DNA of 64,000 nt, taken from positions 30,132,001 to 30,196,000 of the forward strand of contig JBITNC010000002.1 of assembly GCA_050084985.1 (NCBI GenBank), written 5' to 3'. The stretch is from Nageia nagi (taxonomy: Eukaryota > Pinophyta). Made by a program: the position numbers and the translations under genes. The notes below the pieces were generated by a model that was not told the origin of the DNA, ran no database searches, and saw only the letters and a list, made by a program, of their open reading frames with translations. Shown piece by piece: positions 1 through 12,100 of the stretch; position 1 is the first letter of the stretch; each line of letters begins with the position of its first letter.

Positions 1-621
1 ATTTTTATTAATTTTTGTTTATTTATATTTATTTATTTTTATTTTTTTATAATATCAAAAATACTTTTTTTTAAAAAATTTATTATATTAAATTTTTTTA
101 CTTAATATAAAAAATACCTTTATTTATTTTTCTTTTTATTTTTTTCTCCAATGATATATATATATATATTATTTATAATTATAGAGACATTTTGAATATT
201 TTCTCTTTATTAAATTAGTAAGCACAACTAATACAAAATTTTATGAAATTATCTAGCATAACAATTATAAAATTTTATTAAATTCATTAAAAATTCAACT
301 AGATTAAAAAATATAGTACATAACACAAGAAACATGTAGTGAGGGCATCTCCGTGCTTATGGTTCTAAAAAGCAAACACCTTAAATAAAGTTTAGATGCC
401 CTGACTAATTGAAGAAACTGAATGGATTGAAGCATCTCGAGAGACACACGGTCCAACTTTGTACGTAATCTCTCCCTGTGCTGAACCCGTTTCTGATTTC
501 TAAATTCTGCTTTGACTGAAAATCGATCACTCCAGCTCTATTTCTATAGGCATTTATTGCAGAAATTATCAGACGATTTTATCCCACAGATTAAAAGAGG
601 GCCTGAAAACATCAGAGGAGA
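1..621. other. AT-rich region upstream of the ankyrin gene
   Basis: No coding potential is visible. Positions 1-300 are very AT-rich, with an (AT)n run at about 154-169. From about 340 onward base composition becomes more balanced, as expected of a promoter and 5' UTR. A TTGACT hexamer at 512-517 matches the W-box core bound by WRKY factors; this would suit a defence-type ankyrin gene, but one hexamer is expected by chance. No convincing TATA box could be assigned. Confidence 0.5.
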
Positions 622-3487
622 ATGGATCCCAAAGTGTTTCACGCTGCCAAAAATGGCGAACTAAACACCCTTCAAGATCTCCACACGATAGACGCCCACA
701 GTGTGAGCAAAGCAGTTACTTTTCAAGGAAGTAATGTTATCCATATCGCTGCAAGGGAGGGGTATTTGGACATTGTGAGGTGGATGCTTGGCCTCAATTC
801 CTGCTTGGTTTTGGCTAGGAATAAAAATAAGAACACGCCACTTCATGAAGCTGCAGAGAGCGGCAACGCTGACGTGGTAAGGTTGCTGCTCCAACACAGC
901 AAGTGCTCCGCCTCCAAACGGAATTTGTATGGAGAGACGCCTCTCATCATAGCTTCCAACCATGGCCATTTACAAGCTGCCAGGCTTCTGTTAAATTCCA
1001 CGCCATTATATATGGTGTTCTGGCCCAGGGAAGACCGTCGAACATGTCTCAACGCAGCAGTTTATGGAGGACATCTAGGTAGACTGCTCTTAATTTCTCT
1101 TATACTCCATGAGTTGAAGTTCAAAATTTTGATGCAAAATTGTATTGCAGATGTGGTGAAGTCGATACTCAATGAGAAGCCCACCTGTTTTAATGTAGTG
1201 CGGCTTATGTTGCTTATCGGTGATAAATTTGATACCACTCCACTGCACGTTGCCGTCCATTGTGGGTATGTGGAAATTGTGCGTGAAATTATAAGAACTA
1301 AGTTAAACCTGTGTTGGGGTATGGAATGTTGGGACAATAGCTTGATGACGAGGAAAGATAATCTAGGAAGGTGTCCGGTTCACATTGCGGCTATAAAGGG
1401 GCATGGGGAGATTATTGAGGAGCTTATGACGGCCATGCCGGACTGTGTGGAGATCCGAAGTGTTCGGCTTCAAACTGCTCTGCACTCCGCTGTGGAGTCT
1501 AATCAGTTTCATATAGTGCAGAAATTGCTTTCAAAGAACAAGGGAGATGTGAATGGTAAGTTTGTGAGCTATGACTGTGACATACGTGGCAACACAGCAC
1601 TGCATTTGGCAGCCATGAATGGAGTTGATCCGCAGGTAAAGCTATCATTTCTGAGCTATGTATTTTTTCGAAGTATTATCTGTTTTTAAGATGTATGAAT
1701 TGATTGTATAGAATCTAGAATAGAGAGTTTTGTGAGCGACAACTCCTCCTTGTTGTCTTAACAAGCTGAACAGATTTCCAATTATGGTCTCGCCTTCATG
1801 CTTCTGTAACAAGCTACAGATTTATGTGATTTAGCAGAGCAGGCTTTCAGGACTCCAGCTAATTTAATAACTTTCAATATTCTCCAACGGCCCACGTTTT
1901 CTTCCTTTTCGATCTTTGAAGTACTTCACTTAGACCCACCTTTTTTTTTTCACTCCGAACTGACTTTGTTATTTTGAAGATTAAGATATGTATTTCGGCC
2001 AAGCATAAGAAGTATATGAATCGTAGTCATATCTCATACTGTATATTGAATTTTTACGGTTCTTTTAACCATATTGAAGTTTACTTTTACTAATTTCAAA
2101 TTATTAAGAATTAACTTCTATGATTTATATAGTGAAATTGGTAGATAGATAACATCTAAAACATTTTGAAATAAAAGAATTTATAAATATTAAAATTCAA
2201 TATCATGAAACTCATTTTTATTTTTATTTATTTTATAAACCTATTAAATAAATTTATAAATATATTTTCAACTTAATAGATCCATGAATATTTTAAATTA
2301 AAATAATCAAAATAAATTTAAAATTTTTTTCTATAAATTAATTATACTAAAAATAATCATTCAAATACTTAATTAATACATTCAATTTTTATACACTTAA
2401 TTGATATATTTTCACTTCTGAACTTACCTAATATATCCTACAAACCCATAAATCCTACAAACCAATTTAAATGAACATTAAAAGACTTACATTATCTTTT
2501 ATCTCTAAATGAGGATAGACATAAAACCATATTTTGGCACAGTATTCTTTTCTTGTTCGTCTTCCCATGTTTTTACTTGGATTAAAACTTTTGTTCAGTT
2601 ATTTTCCCAACCAGTCCTGACGTGGCCTGTTGAAACAGATCGTGAAGCTTCTGCTGTCATTTCCCAATGTGAACTTGAACTCCATCAATGACGAAGGTGT
2701 AACAGCCCTGGATATAGCAAACTCTAAACTAAAAGACTCTCAAGACAATCCCAACTTTGAGCAGATTACAGCCCTTCTTGAAGGCGAAGGTGCGACTACG
2801 AGTGTTATAGGCCAGCACAATCCCAACAACAACACACCTCCAGGCTCTCGTTCATATCAATCTCACAGCCAAAACGGTTCAGTGGAAAGCAAAATACTGG
2901 ACGTGGATACTCTGGTGGCATCGCTCATAGCCTCAGTGACATTCGCAGCAATTTTTCAGGTTCCAGGCGGGCTGGATGATAAGAAATCGGACATTGCAAA
3001 ATGGTCATTGAAACCTTTGTTCAACGTATTTTTATTCTCCGACTGTCTAGCCTTGTTTGCATCCCTGTCAGTTGTGATTGCATGGCTATTCCGAGAAAGA
3101 GTGCAAACAAAGCTCGTTCCAGATCGGTCTATATTGGCCAAAATGTCGATGCTAAGCTTGGGGATCTCTGTAGTCTCCACTGGCCTCGCATTCCTCAGTG
3201 CAACAATTCTGCTCACCACACCCAATAATTTTAGTGATGAGAAAGACAAGAATAATAGGCATGAGTATAAGATGGTTTTTGCAGGTGAGATATTGACGGC
3301 GTTTGTTGTACCTTCGCTTGCACTGGTTTTTCTGTCAATGGCGTGGTTGGTTGAATATTATTTCAAGGCGACCAACGAACGACAGATGCGGCTCAAGGGA
3401 GAGCTGAAAAAAGTTCTGGTTTCCACACTTCCAGTGGTTGCCATAGTGCTCGGTATTCTATTCACTTATGTTATACACAACATATGA
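622..3487 (+). CDS. Ankyrin-repeat protein with C-terminal PGG membrane domain (ACD6-like), three exons
   Basis: The exons are 622-1078, 1151-1635 and 2639-3487, giving about 596 residues. Exon junctions restore the ankyrin pattern: splicing intron 1 yields GGHLDVVKSIL, and joining exon 2 to exon 3 gives NGVDPQIVKLLLSFPNV in phase 0. Residues 1-370 hold about eight or nine ankyrin repeats (TPLHEAAESGNADVVRLLL, TPLHVAVHCGYVEIV, TALHLAAMNG). After a polar linker comes the PGG domain, with ASVTFAAIFQVPGG followed by three more hydrophobic segments, so four membrane spans are likely. Proteins of this family act at the plasma membrane or endomembranes in plant defence and cell-death control, or in stress signalling; which of these applies here is not visible. 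The start ATG follows a purine-rich GAGGAGA context and begins the first helix typical of the family (MDPKVFHAAKNGEL). No stops or frameshifts were found, so the gene is probably functional. Confidence 0.9.
1079..1150 (+). other. Intron 1, 72 nt, length divisible by three and stop-free
   Basis: The donor is CTAG/GTAGAC and the acceptor TTGCAG/ATG. The intron is phase 1. Read through in frame it encodes 24 hydrophobic residues (RLLLISLILHELKFKI in part) with no stop, inserted in the middle of an ankyrin helix. Removing it restores an ideal GHLDVVKSIL repeat, so splicing is strongly supported. Confidence 0.85.
1636..2638 (+). other. Intron 2, about 1.0 kb
   Basis: The donor is GCAG/GTAAAG and the acceptor GAAACAG/ATC; the phase is 0. 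The body is very AT-rich, with many stops in all frames. Read-through past the donor reaches a stop at 1687-1689, so retention would truncate the protein before the PGG domain. No element was recognised inside. Confidence 0.85.
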
Positions 3488-3563
3488 GGAAGACGTCCTG
3501 CTGGGTCTGTATCTCTTAGTTGTCATGCTCAGATTATTGTCAAGAAACTCATATTTTATGCTC

Positions 3564-3569
3564 AATAAA
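3564..3569 (+). terminator. Poly(A) signal AATAAA of the ankyrin gene
   Basis: A canonical AATAAA lies about 77 bp past the stop codon and is followed by a T-rich stretch (TTGTTTTATTG). It is the best candidate 3' processing signal for the gene. Confidence 0.55.
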
Positions 3570-3620
3570 TGCTTGTTTTATTGAAAATGAATGAAAGATC
3601 GTTCTGTTTTTATCTCTTAT

Positions 3621-3713
3621 GCGTTTGGATTGGAGATGAAATATTGAATGCGTTTGGATTAGAGATGAAATATTGAATGCGTTTGAATTGGATATGAAAT
3701 GAATGTATTGAAT
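3621..3713. repeat. Three-copy 29-bp tandem repeat
   Basis: Units at 3621-3649 and 3650-3678 differ by one base; the third at 3679-3713 is diverged and carries a 6-bp expansion. Each begins GCGTTTG and ends TATTGAAT. It lies just past the poly(A) signal. No reverse-complement partner was seen nearby. Confidence 0.85.
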
Positions 3714-4669
3714 AATAATGCTTGAAGAAATTAAGCAGAGAGGAGATTCGATCGCCCATAAAGGCATTCCTCAAAAGATGAAATGCGGCTCTACCTTTGA
3801 TTATTTTAGCTTTTATTGATTCTCCTCTTTCGTCGCCACACTTGGAAGCTTTTGTCGTTCCAAATTATTTGGGATTTAACCCAAAAAAAATGCAAAAGAT
3901 GTATGTAATGTACAAGTCACCTATTCAGGAGACTCACCTTTATCTTTTGCTTTTCGAAATGAGCACTCTTACAGCTAGCTAAGAACATTTAACGGTGCAT
4001 ATGAAATAGATATAAAATTTGTGGGCCACATATTTTTCATAATATTCTTCTTTTATAAGGAAGATAGAGAATTTATTACCTTATGTAATCTCTTTTAAGA
4101 TAAATTTTGAAAATATTAATAAATTTATATATTAATATACAATTTTAAAAGGTATATAAGGTTAGTGCAAGAAGGTGGGTCTATTTTATGGTTAAAAAGT
4201 GGAAGTGTTCCTTGATTTTTAAGTTTCATAACATTTGATCTCAAAATTTGAAGCATTTAGACATGGAATCTTGAAAAATGTCACTAAGGTGAAAACATAA
4301 TGCTCAAAGTCTAGTTTTCAAATATGTAATTTACTATAATAAAAATTATATTTTATAGGAATGAGTAGAAACCATTTTTTAAAATATACTATTTCAGGAC
4401 TATACTATGCACGTGTCTAACAAATATAATTTGACCTAAAGCAAAGCATTTTTTAAAATCCTTTAAGGAAAATATATTTGATACAGTGAAGCTTGTCTTA
4501 GATATTTTTTTATAAAATTTTCATAAATATTATTTTTATTATTAATTATGCATTGGTTGTGATTATTATTTCGAAAATGGCTCATGTTTGACATGCATAA
4601 TTTGACCTAAAATTATCAATGTTTCAAAAAACAAAATTTAATTTTGTAGAGAATTGTCTATAGCTTGTC

Positions 4670-4724
<55 letters not shown>

Positions 4725-5199
4725 CTTAAGAAATAAAAAGTTATTAAAATTCTTTATATGGACTCATTTTCTTCCACACACCTTATGATAGTTTATTTTG
4801 TAAATACTTTAAATTTTGGCTATAATCTTATCGAAATTTCATCTATAAGATATTTTTTATAGATTTCTCAATTTGATTTTTAATGAATCAAGATTAGTAT
4901 ATTAATTTTTTCATTCATTTATTTATTTTTCAAATTTGTCGCTTAGCTTTAGGTCTACATAATAATTTAGCTATTTCCCACAAAGTATTACTTCCATAAA
5001 CTTTATATAAGAGATTTCTCTTTCCAAGTACCTTTTTCATATTACCAATGGATATTTTTTTGATGATAAAATTTTAACCCTTATTGCAGATGAATAGCTT
5101 AAAAAGTTTTAGATTATTTTGATTTTTTTACTTAGCATTTATTTCTATCATATAGTGAAGGAAGATACATTGCTTTTACCCAACTAATTTTTAAGTGTC
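3714..5199. other. AT-rich intergenic DNA, no gene seen
   Basis: Stops are dense in all frames. A 61-codon ORF at 3797-3982 has no recognisable motif. The only clear structure is the (AT)n run at 4673-4721. Confidence 0.5.
4673..4721. repeat. (AT)n microsatellite, about 49 bp
   Basis: An uninterrupted alternating AT tract. Similar tracts lie at 5724-5752, 13459-13498, 15534-15572 and 52050-52081. It is self-complementary and likely polymorphic. Confidence 0.95.
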
Positions 5200-5570
5200 A
5201 AAAATAGTTTCAATTACAAGAATGGAAGTTGATACAATCAGGTGACATGCTTAATTTGTTGGGTATTCCTTTCTATTTTGGAGCATCTCTTACTACTCAT
5301 TGGCATCATGTCATTAACAAGGTTTATTCTAAGTGAAACTACTAGCTCACATGTTGTTATTTTGAGTTGGTAAATTTAGAATTCATTTCAAAGTTCATGC
5401 AAAAAATTCTATCTATTAGTCCTCTTATTAAGCCCCATTATAAGACATTAGAATACATATTGCAAGACTTAGTATCTTTGAAATTATTAAGTTTAACTTT
5501 GACATAGTTGCTTGGGACTCTTATTGTCTCCGAATATAATCTAAATGCAAGGGTTTGATTTATAGTAACA
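5200..5570 (+). pseudogene. LINE reverse-transcriptase C-terminal relic
   Basis: One frame reads GDMLNLLGIPFYFGASLTTH and then WHHVINKVYSK. This matches the conserved YLGIP...WN.VI.KV.SKL segment of plant L1-type RT, downstream of the catalytic core. After a stop, a shifted frame gives VGKFRIHFKVHAKNSIY, in the place of the usual SLSGR..LI..VL..IP.Y segment. No flanking LINE parts were recognised, so this is an isolated, decayed fragment. Confidence 0.55.
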
Positions 5571-5719
5571 TATATAAGGTACACATTTTATGATAAATGC
5601 ATAATCAAATATTTGGAAGGGGAGGAGGTATGAAAAAATCATTGATATCATTTTCTTTCAGCACCCTCATGAAAACTTGGCTTTGACATGAATTAATTTC
5701 TAAAATTTATCGATTAGTG

Positions 5720-5757
<38 letters not shown>

Positions 5758-6299
5758 GTTTTGAAGTTTCTGTAACAACCTTTTAGAGATTTAAAAACAT
5801 ATAGAAGAATTTTCCTACTATATTATATGTGCTATCTATGATTATACACTCATCAATGACACTCTTTCAAGTATAGATGACCATCAAGATCTTCTTTGAT
5901 GTCTAGATTATCCACAAAAGGAATGCTAATGATCCATTCTAAAAATTAAATAAACCATCATTAGCCCTCTTCCTAAGGAGATAATGTGTATGATCACTAG
6001 AGAATATTTATGTGTTTGTTCCTTACATTATCTTAAGGTTTGTTTGTCTATCACATGTAAGTATGATAAGTTAATATTCATATTTGGACATCTTGTATAT
6101 GTCTTAATAGTAATATTATCAATTTTGTATTTGGATATATTTGTTATTACTTTAGAGCTTGTTATTAATTTCCATCATATGAAATCATCATAGCAGATAT
6201 ATTGATCACTATTTATTAGTTAATTATGTCTCAAAATTTAATTTTATATACTTACAAATTTGGTAAAATTGACATTTTTTAATGCTAATTATGTCAAAT
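5571..6299. other. AT-rich DNA, no gene seen
   Basis: Contains an (AT)n run at 5724-5752 and a hydrophobic 69-codon ORF (5984-6193) without motifs. It may hold the decayed 5' LTR and leader of the following gypsy element, but no matching LTR pair was found. Confidence 0.35.
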
Positions 6300-6329
6300 C
6301 CCTAGGATTTTAGATAGGACTGATATTGC

Positions 6330-7320
6330 AAAATTCTTGGCCCTAAAGGGAGTTCCATATAGTGATTATGCTTCCTTCAACCAAACTAATGAAATAAGAG
6401 AGGAAGGTGAAATAAGTGAGCATAATTAACTAATAATAATAATGAATTATCTTCTTAAAAAGGTTGAGAATCTTGAGAATAGAGGTTTGAAGAGTGATGA
6501 TTATTATTATGTTTATGATATGATTATTAGATCATTTTATAAAGAGATTCAAAATGCTTTACCCTTCAAAAACTATAAGAATTTGGATTTTTGTAAGTTC
6601 AATGGTGAAGGAGATCCAAGGAAGCATCTTTAAGGAATATGTGATGAATGTGATTTAAGGATTAAAATTGATTAGAGGATTCTTATGAAATTCTTCCCAT
6701 ATATCTTGGAGGGTGATACTTAGGATTGGTTCTATTCTTTATTTAAAAATTCTATTCACTCTTTCAAGTAACTTTATATTTTATTTATGGACCAATCTAA
6801 ACACAATATAAAGAAAGAGGCAATGATAGTTTATTTGTGTGCAATAAGGAAACAAAAAATTGAAAGGACCAAAATTAGTGAAAAAGAGGTAACTCATATC
6901 TTTAAGGAATCTTTTCTTTCATGGTTACAAGTACATGTCATGGATTATAGTCATTTAGGGTTTTCAAAAATGAATCATAAATTTATTGAGAAGAAAAGTG
7001 CTTATCATAATTTTTTAGGTTAAGTATAAATATAAAAAAGAGAAAGAAAAATTAATCAAAGAATCCTATTAATATAAAAGGAAAGCCAAAAGATCCATAC
7101 AATTGAAAAAGTAGAAAAAGAATATAAAATTCAAAGTAAAGAAGGTGAAGGATCCAAAAAGAGAAGAGTCATATTTACTATCACCTTAAGTTTCACCTTT
7201 GTTGATTTAGTCAAGAAAGACTTCATCAAGCCATTGCTAAAGAAATACGAAGATGAATATGATGAAAAAATAAATTGGTACAATCCTATGTTTGATTATG
7301 CCTATCATCAAATACGATGA
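6330..7320 (+). pseudogene. Tat-type gag relic
   Basis: A frame at 6442-6633 ends LDFCKFNGEGDPRKHL, matching the F.G..DP..H entry of plant gypsy gag. A second block (6787-7023) has TKISEKEVTHIFKESFLSWL, as in the helical gag core. Frame is lost several times between blocks and no zinc knuckle was found. Confidence 0.5.
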
Positions 7321-7657
7321 ATTTCAACCAATTCTTATGGAAAATTAAGATGTAAGATCCAATAATTGATTAATAATGGTGTATATGTATGTCTTAAGAA
7401 GATTGAATCTAATGATGAAGGAGAAAAGCATGTCAATATTTTATTTTTTTTCATGAGGAAATTTATATTGCCATGAATAAGGGTAGGCCACCAAAGCAAG
7501 TTATGGATCTTATTATAGAATAAAGAAAAGATCTTCCTAAGGAGATATAATTTGGAGATCACTTGAAGAATACTCAAGATAAAATTAGTTTTTTTGAGTT
7601 AATTCAAAATTTAAAACCACATAGAAAGATCCTATACAAGCATTCAAAAATAAGAAG

Positions 7658-7945
7658 GTGGATGCAAACATCTCAATAAGAACATTTGTAGAAGTAGTAA
7701 GTTCTTTGCACCAATACAACATGATCAATTTTGATCATGATGAATGTCCTAGCAAGGCTATGATAGAGAGACATGAAGTATTTTATATTGATATTAACAT
7801 ATTCAAATTGAAATTTGGGAAGGCATTAGTTGATGGAGAATCAATTCTAAATATCACTTCTATCCATTTTCTTAATCAACTTGACCAAAATAATCTCTTT
7901 CCCATGGAGAAATCCACAATGAAGATGCATGTTAGCCTATTTTAA
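7658..7945 (+). pseudogene. Tat-type aspartic protease relic
   Basis: The frame contains FGKALVDGESILNITSIHFL, matching the retroviral-type protease core LIDGGS.LN that follows gag in this lineage. The second active-site glycine is replaced by glutamate (DGES), which should kill activity. Upstream residues RHEVFYIDINIF match the strand before the active site. Confidence 0.6.
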
Positions 7946-8989
7946 AAAGTTTACACCTTTTAGTTAGGTTGAATTATTAACTCCAATAGATTTATTTTTT
8001 GAAAAATATTGAATAGATAACAAAGATAAAAAATAATAATAATTCTAGGAACATATCAAATGATAGATGTCAATGTGCTTAGTTTCATTAAAGATCTTAG
8101 GGGGCTCATTTGTGCATAGGAAAAGGATCACCAATGATGTACTTATGGGGGTGAAGATCGCTAATGGTATTTTTCAAATGAAGAATTCATATGTAAAGTA
8201 TGAAATTTAAAAAACCTTGTATGACCCCAATGTATTATTTTTGTTACCTAGTCAATTTGATTTGTTATTTGCAACATCAAAAGATCTAAAAGGTATGCAC
8301 AATTCAAGTAAATTTCCAAATTTTTATCTTATAAACACATGAAAAAAATGGAGGCAAAGGTATGGGAAATACTGAGCAAGGAATGAAAATATTCCAAAAC
8401 TTTTAAGAAAGATCAAGCAAGTTGAAGGGATTGGATAAAAGTCTGATGCTAAAGAGGAGTTCTCTTTTTTCCATATCTCAAAATCAATTACTGTAATTCA
8501 CATCAAGGAGTTGTCAGATGAAGAATAAAAATTAGCTTATATGGTTGAGGTATATGAGATTGATGAGGATTTAAATTAACAATTGATATATTTCAAAATG
8601 AGTATAAAATTTAGAGTTTATGGGTGCTAGATCATAGTATTTAAAGAGAAATCCAAAAAGGACCAATAGATTATCATTTGATCCTTATACATATTATTTG
8701 AAGAACATATCAAAGATGATGACACTGCAAATTCAAACCTACACCATCAACTTTCCTCTGCTTTACATATTTCATAAAAGTAGGAGTAGGAGTAGGAATA
8801 GTTAGTGGGAGGGATCAAGATAATTATATAGTAAGTAAAATGGATGAGTTTGTGATGTAGGGTTAGGAGATATTCCACCCACATCTCAAATCCAAGGATA
8901 ACTCACTATGCTTAATAAATTTATTGACAAGATCAACATAGGCAAAAATAATTCCAAGGATGATCAAGGCTAAAATTTTATTTTTCAAA

Positions 8990-9990
8990 TAAAACTAACT
9001 GGATGGAGTGTTTCATGAGTTCTCAAGGTTGTTTAATTGGTCTTATGAGGATATGTCAGGATTATATGAAAGATTTATCGCTCATATTTTGGTGGTAAAG
9101 TAAGATGTTTAACCAGTAAAATAGAAACCAAGGAAGATTTATGATAGAAATATTTCATGATATCATTCAAAAAATATTAAAGGTGTATGTGGATGATATT
9201 ATTATAAAATGAAAAAAGAAATATGATCATCTTAATGATCTATGAATAATTTTTTATAGGATGGATAAGTACAAATTAAGGATCAAATCTCAAAAATGTG
9301 TGTTTGGTGTATCTTTCAGAAAGATTTTGGGATATATTATTTCAAGGAGAGGAATAGAAGTGGACCCCAATGAAGTAAATAAAATCATGAAAATTAATCC
9401 CTTGAGAATACTAAAATAATTTAGGATTCCTTTCAATAAGGTGAAAGCAATAATAAGGTTCACATATCATCTTTGGGATAAGCATGATCCATTTTCACAC
9501 CTTACTCAAGAAGAATGCTAAATTTGTTTAGGATAAGAAGTGCTAAGTAGATTTTAAAAATATCAAGAGGTATTTATGCAATCCTTCAATTTTAGCTCCT
9601 TATCAATATGGAGAGCCTTTATGGTTATATATTTCAACCACTTTGCAAGCCTTGGGGGTAATGCTTGTACAAAAAGATTAACAAGGTAAACAAAATTCTA
9701 TTTACTTCATTAGCAAGACCTTGATAGAGTATAAAATAAGGTATACACCCATACAAAAGATATTTTATGCTATATTTTTTGCTAATAAATAATTAAGGCA
9801 TTAGATGTTAGAAAGTACAACTCATGTGGTGACTAGATTTGATTTATTGAGGTACTTATTTTCCAATATATACCTTTCAGGAAGGGAATCAAAATAGGTA
9901 ATGTTTCTCCAATAGTATTATCCTATTTTTGTAAATTGAAAATTAAATAAAGGTCAAGTTATTACAAATTTCAAGGTTGATTTGTTGGAT
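8990..9990 (+). pseudogene. Tat-type reverse transcriptase and first RNase H relic
   Basis: Near 9180 the frame reads VYVDDIIIK, the YVDD catalytic box. It continues with DKYKLRIKSQKCVFGV and ILGYIISRRGIEVDPNEV, the thumb entry of gypsy RT. From about 9570 it gives PSILAPYQYGEPLWLYI and LESTTHVVTRFDLLRYLF, which is the connection and RNase H. At least five stops and frameshifts were counted, and the N-terminal RT fingers are barely recognisable. Confidence 0.75.
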
Positions 9991-10370
9991 ATATATAGAT
10001 TCAATAAAAAAATATACAAAATAAAACTTGCAAAAGTAAGTATAATAGATAACTAAGAACAATCACATAAGAGATTAACATTGTATTTAATGAGATTCAC
10101 CAAGTTTGGGATACATATATGGAGAAAATACCAATCAAATATTTATCATAGTCCAAAAAATAAAGGAATTATAATCTACATCAACCCTGATGCACTATCT
10201 CCTTGGTCTCTCACAAGCTCTTTATCAAGCTATCGTATGCTCAAACCCAAACATAACACTAATAAAATGATATTTACTTGACACAAAATCCTCTTATATA
10301 ATAGAGAATGTAATTTATGATCTAAATATAAATGGTCCATATTAATCACTAAAAATAGCTACCCCTAAAA

Positions 10371-10680
10371 ATGACTAAAACTAGACCCAAATTTTTTGCT
10401 ATTTTGGTTTCTCCTAAAGGGTATGTTACTCTTATGGATTATATATTATCTTTTGATTGCACTAACAACATTATTGAGTATGAAGCTCTTATTTTTAGAT
10501 TAAAGAAAGCCATTCATTTAAATAAGAAAAGGATTCACATTTATGGAGATCAATGAGGTTTATGAGACAAAGGATAAAAATCTAATACCCTGTAAAGAAT
10601 TAGTTTTAAGATTTTTGAATTTCTTTAATGAATATCAATTAGAAAATATACCAAGGAATAATAACAAGTATATGTATACA
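10371..10680 (+). pseudogene. Second (plant/archaeal-type) RNase H domain of the Tat element
   Basis: Reads FAILVSPKGYVTLMDYILSF, then CTNNIIEYEALIFRLKKAI and IHIYGDQ. After a frame break it continues KDKNLIPCKELVLRFLNFF and YQLENIPRNNNKY. This follows the aRNH pattern: VL.SP.G....Y.L.F..TNN.AEYEAL, then YGDSQLV, then the E.IPR..N..AD helix. The catalytic E of AEYEAL and D of YGD are visible. Its place between RNase H and integrase defines the lineage. Confidence 0.8.
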
Positions 10681-11139
10681 ATGTAAAGTGAAATGTTCCT
10701 TATATTAATTAAGATAAATGATGAAGATACCATTCTCATAATAAAAAAGATAAGTACTTATCATCATACCCAAAAGATTATATTGAAGCTTTTTGTTATG
10801 CATGTCCTCTCAAAAATACAAAATATGAAATCAATCCTTGGTATTAAGAAATATTATATTATCTCAAGTTCAATACAATCCCTAGGAGATTAGAAGAACC
10901 AAAATTGAATATTGATAAAATAAAATTGAAGATGAATGTAGTATAATATGTCAAAATTAGGAATACTCTCTATAGAAGGTACTATGAGGGTGTTATGTTG
11001 AGATGTCCAAACACCAAGTGAATAGAGGTAACTTTAGATAAAAATCATAAAGGCATATGTGGAGGGTATTTCAATGGAAAATAAAATTTTCAAAGGTTTC
11101 TTAGAATGGGGTATTATTAGCCATACATAGAGAAGGACT

Positions 11140-11960
11140 ATTTTAAGCATATGAAGAAATGTAGAAACTATAAAAAGCAAGCAAATCTATAGTTGACACC
11201 TTATTAAGAGCTAAACATGATCTCATCTCTTGTCCATTATCAATGTGGTCCATTGATTTGATTGGCATAATCAATCCCAACTCAAGTGAAGGCTATAAGC
11301 TCATCAAAACAACCATAGAATACTATATAAGTGGGTTGAAGAAATTCTATTGAATTCATTAGTTTCATATAAGTTGGTCAATTTTATCATTGAGTATATC
11401 ATTACTAAATTCGATATTCTAGATATTATTTTTATAGTCCAATATAGCAAGAAAGAAAATGAATATTTCTATTAGAATTTCCATATAGAATAGAAATATT
11501 TAACCCCATATTAATATCAAGGTAATTTCCAAATGGAAGCATCAAATAATATAATCAAGAGCATCTTGTACAAAATGGTTAAAAAGAATGGAAGGAATTA
11601 TCATGAGCAACTTCTATGTTCTTTTGGTGCATATCACACAAGTGTGAGGACTGCAATAGGAGAAACTACTTTTAATCTTATTTGTGTTGGTGAAGCAGTA
11701 ATCCCTTTGGAGCTTGAGATCTTATCTTTGAGAATTTCACTTAAAGATATCATCATGGAAGAAGATCAAAGAAGAGAAATATTGCAATAGCATAAGGCTC
11801 TAGATGAGAAGTGTAAAAATGATCTAAAGCATATCAAATCATATTAGTATATATTGAAGAGAGAATATGGTAAGAAGATTAGGCCTAAAGATTTTAGAGA
11901 AGGAAACTTGGTTCTTCTAAAAACTGTATCAAATATAACATTTCAAGATATCAAATGCAA
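11140..11960 (+). pseudogene. Tat-type integrase relic
   Basis: From about 11220 the frame reads ISCPLSMWSIDLIGIINPNS, matching PW.FSMWGIDVIGPI.P, which carries the first catalytic D. Frame is then lost. At 11533-11790 it resumes with MEASNNIIKSILYKMVKKN and AYHTSVRTAIGETTF, the E-bearing helix and the YRTS.RTATG.TPF block. The FREGNLVLLKT-like tail near 11900 matches the C-terminal domain. Confidence 0.75.
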
Positions 11961-12100
11961 GTTTGAATAAAATTAGGTAGATCCTTATATCGCCATTGAT
12001 AAATTTGGTAAATGATCCTATAAATTATCAAATATATATGGGTCAAAAGGAATTCAAAAAGCCTTTCAATATTCAGTATTTGAAGAATTTTTATGATTGA

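Larger units (their letters stand above)
6300..12100 (+). mobile_element. Decayed Ty3/gypsy element of the Tat lineage (dual RNase H)
   Basis: Relics of gag, protease, RT, RNase H, a second RNase H and integrase occur in the gag-pol order on the + strand over about 5.8 kb, broken by many stops and frameshifts. The second, plant-type RNase H between the normal RNase H and integrase is diagnostic of the Tat/Ogre/Retand branch. LTRs and primer-binding site were not recognised, so the ends are approximate. Confidence 0.8.

Noticed and set aside
1551-1565. Possible extra splice donor AATG/GTAAGTTT in exon 2
   Set aside because: No acceptor fits, and the frame continues through into a good ankyrin repeat (RGNTALHLAAMNG).
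2956-3249. Antisense ORF over the PGG exon
   Set aside because: Shadow of the real coding frame of exon 3.
3797-3982. Small ORF downstream of the ankyrin gene
   Set aside because: 61 codons, no motif, no upstream or downstream gene signals.
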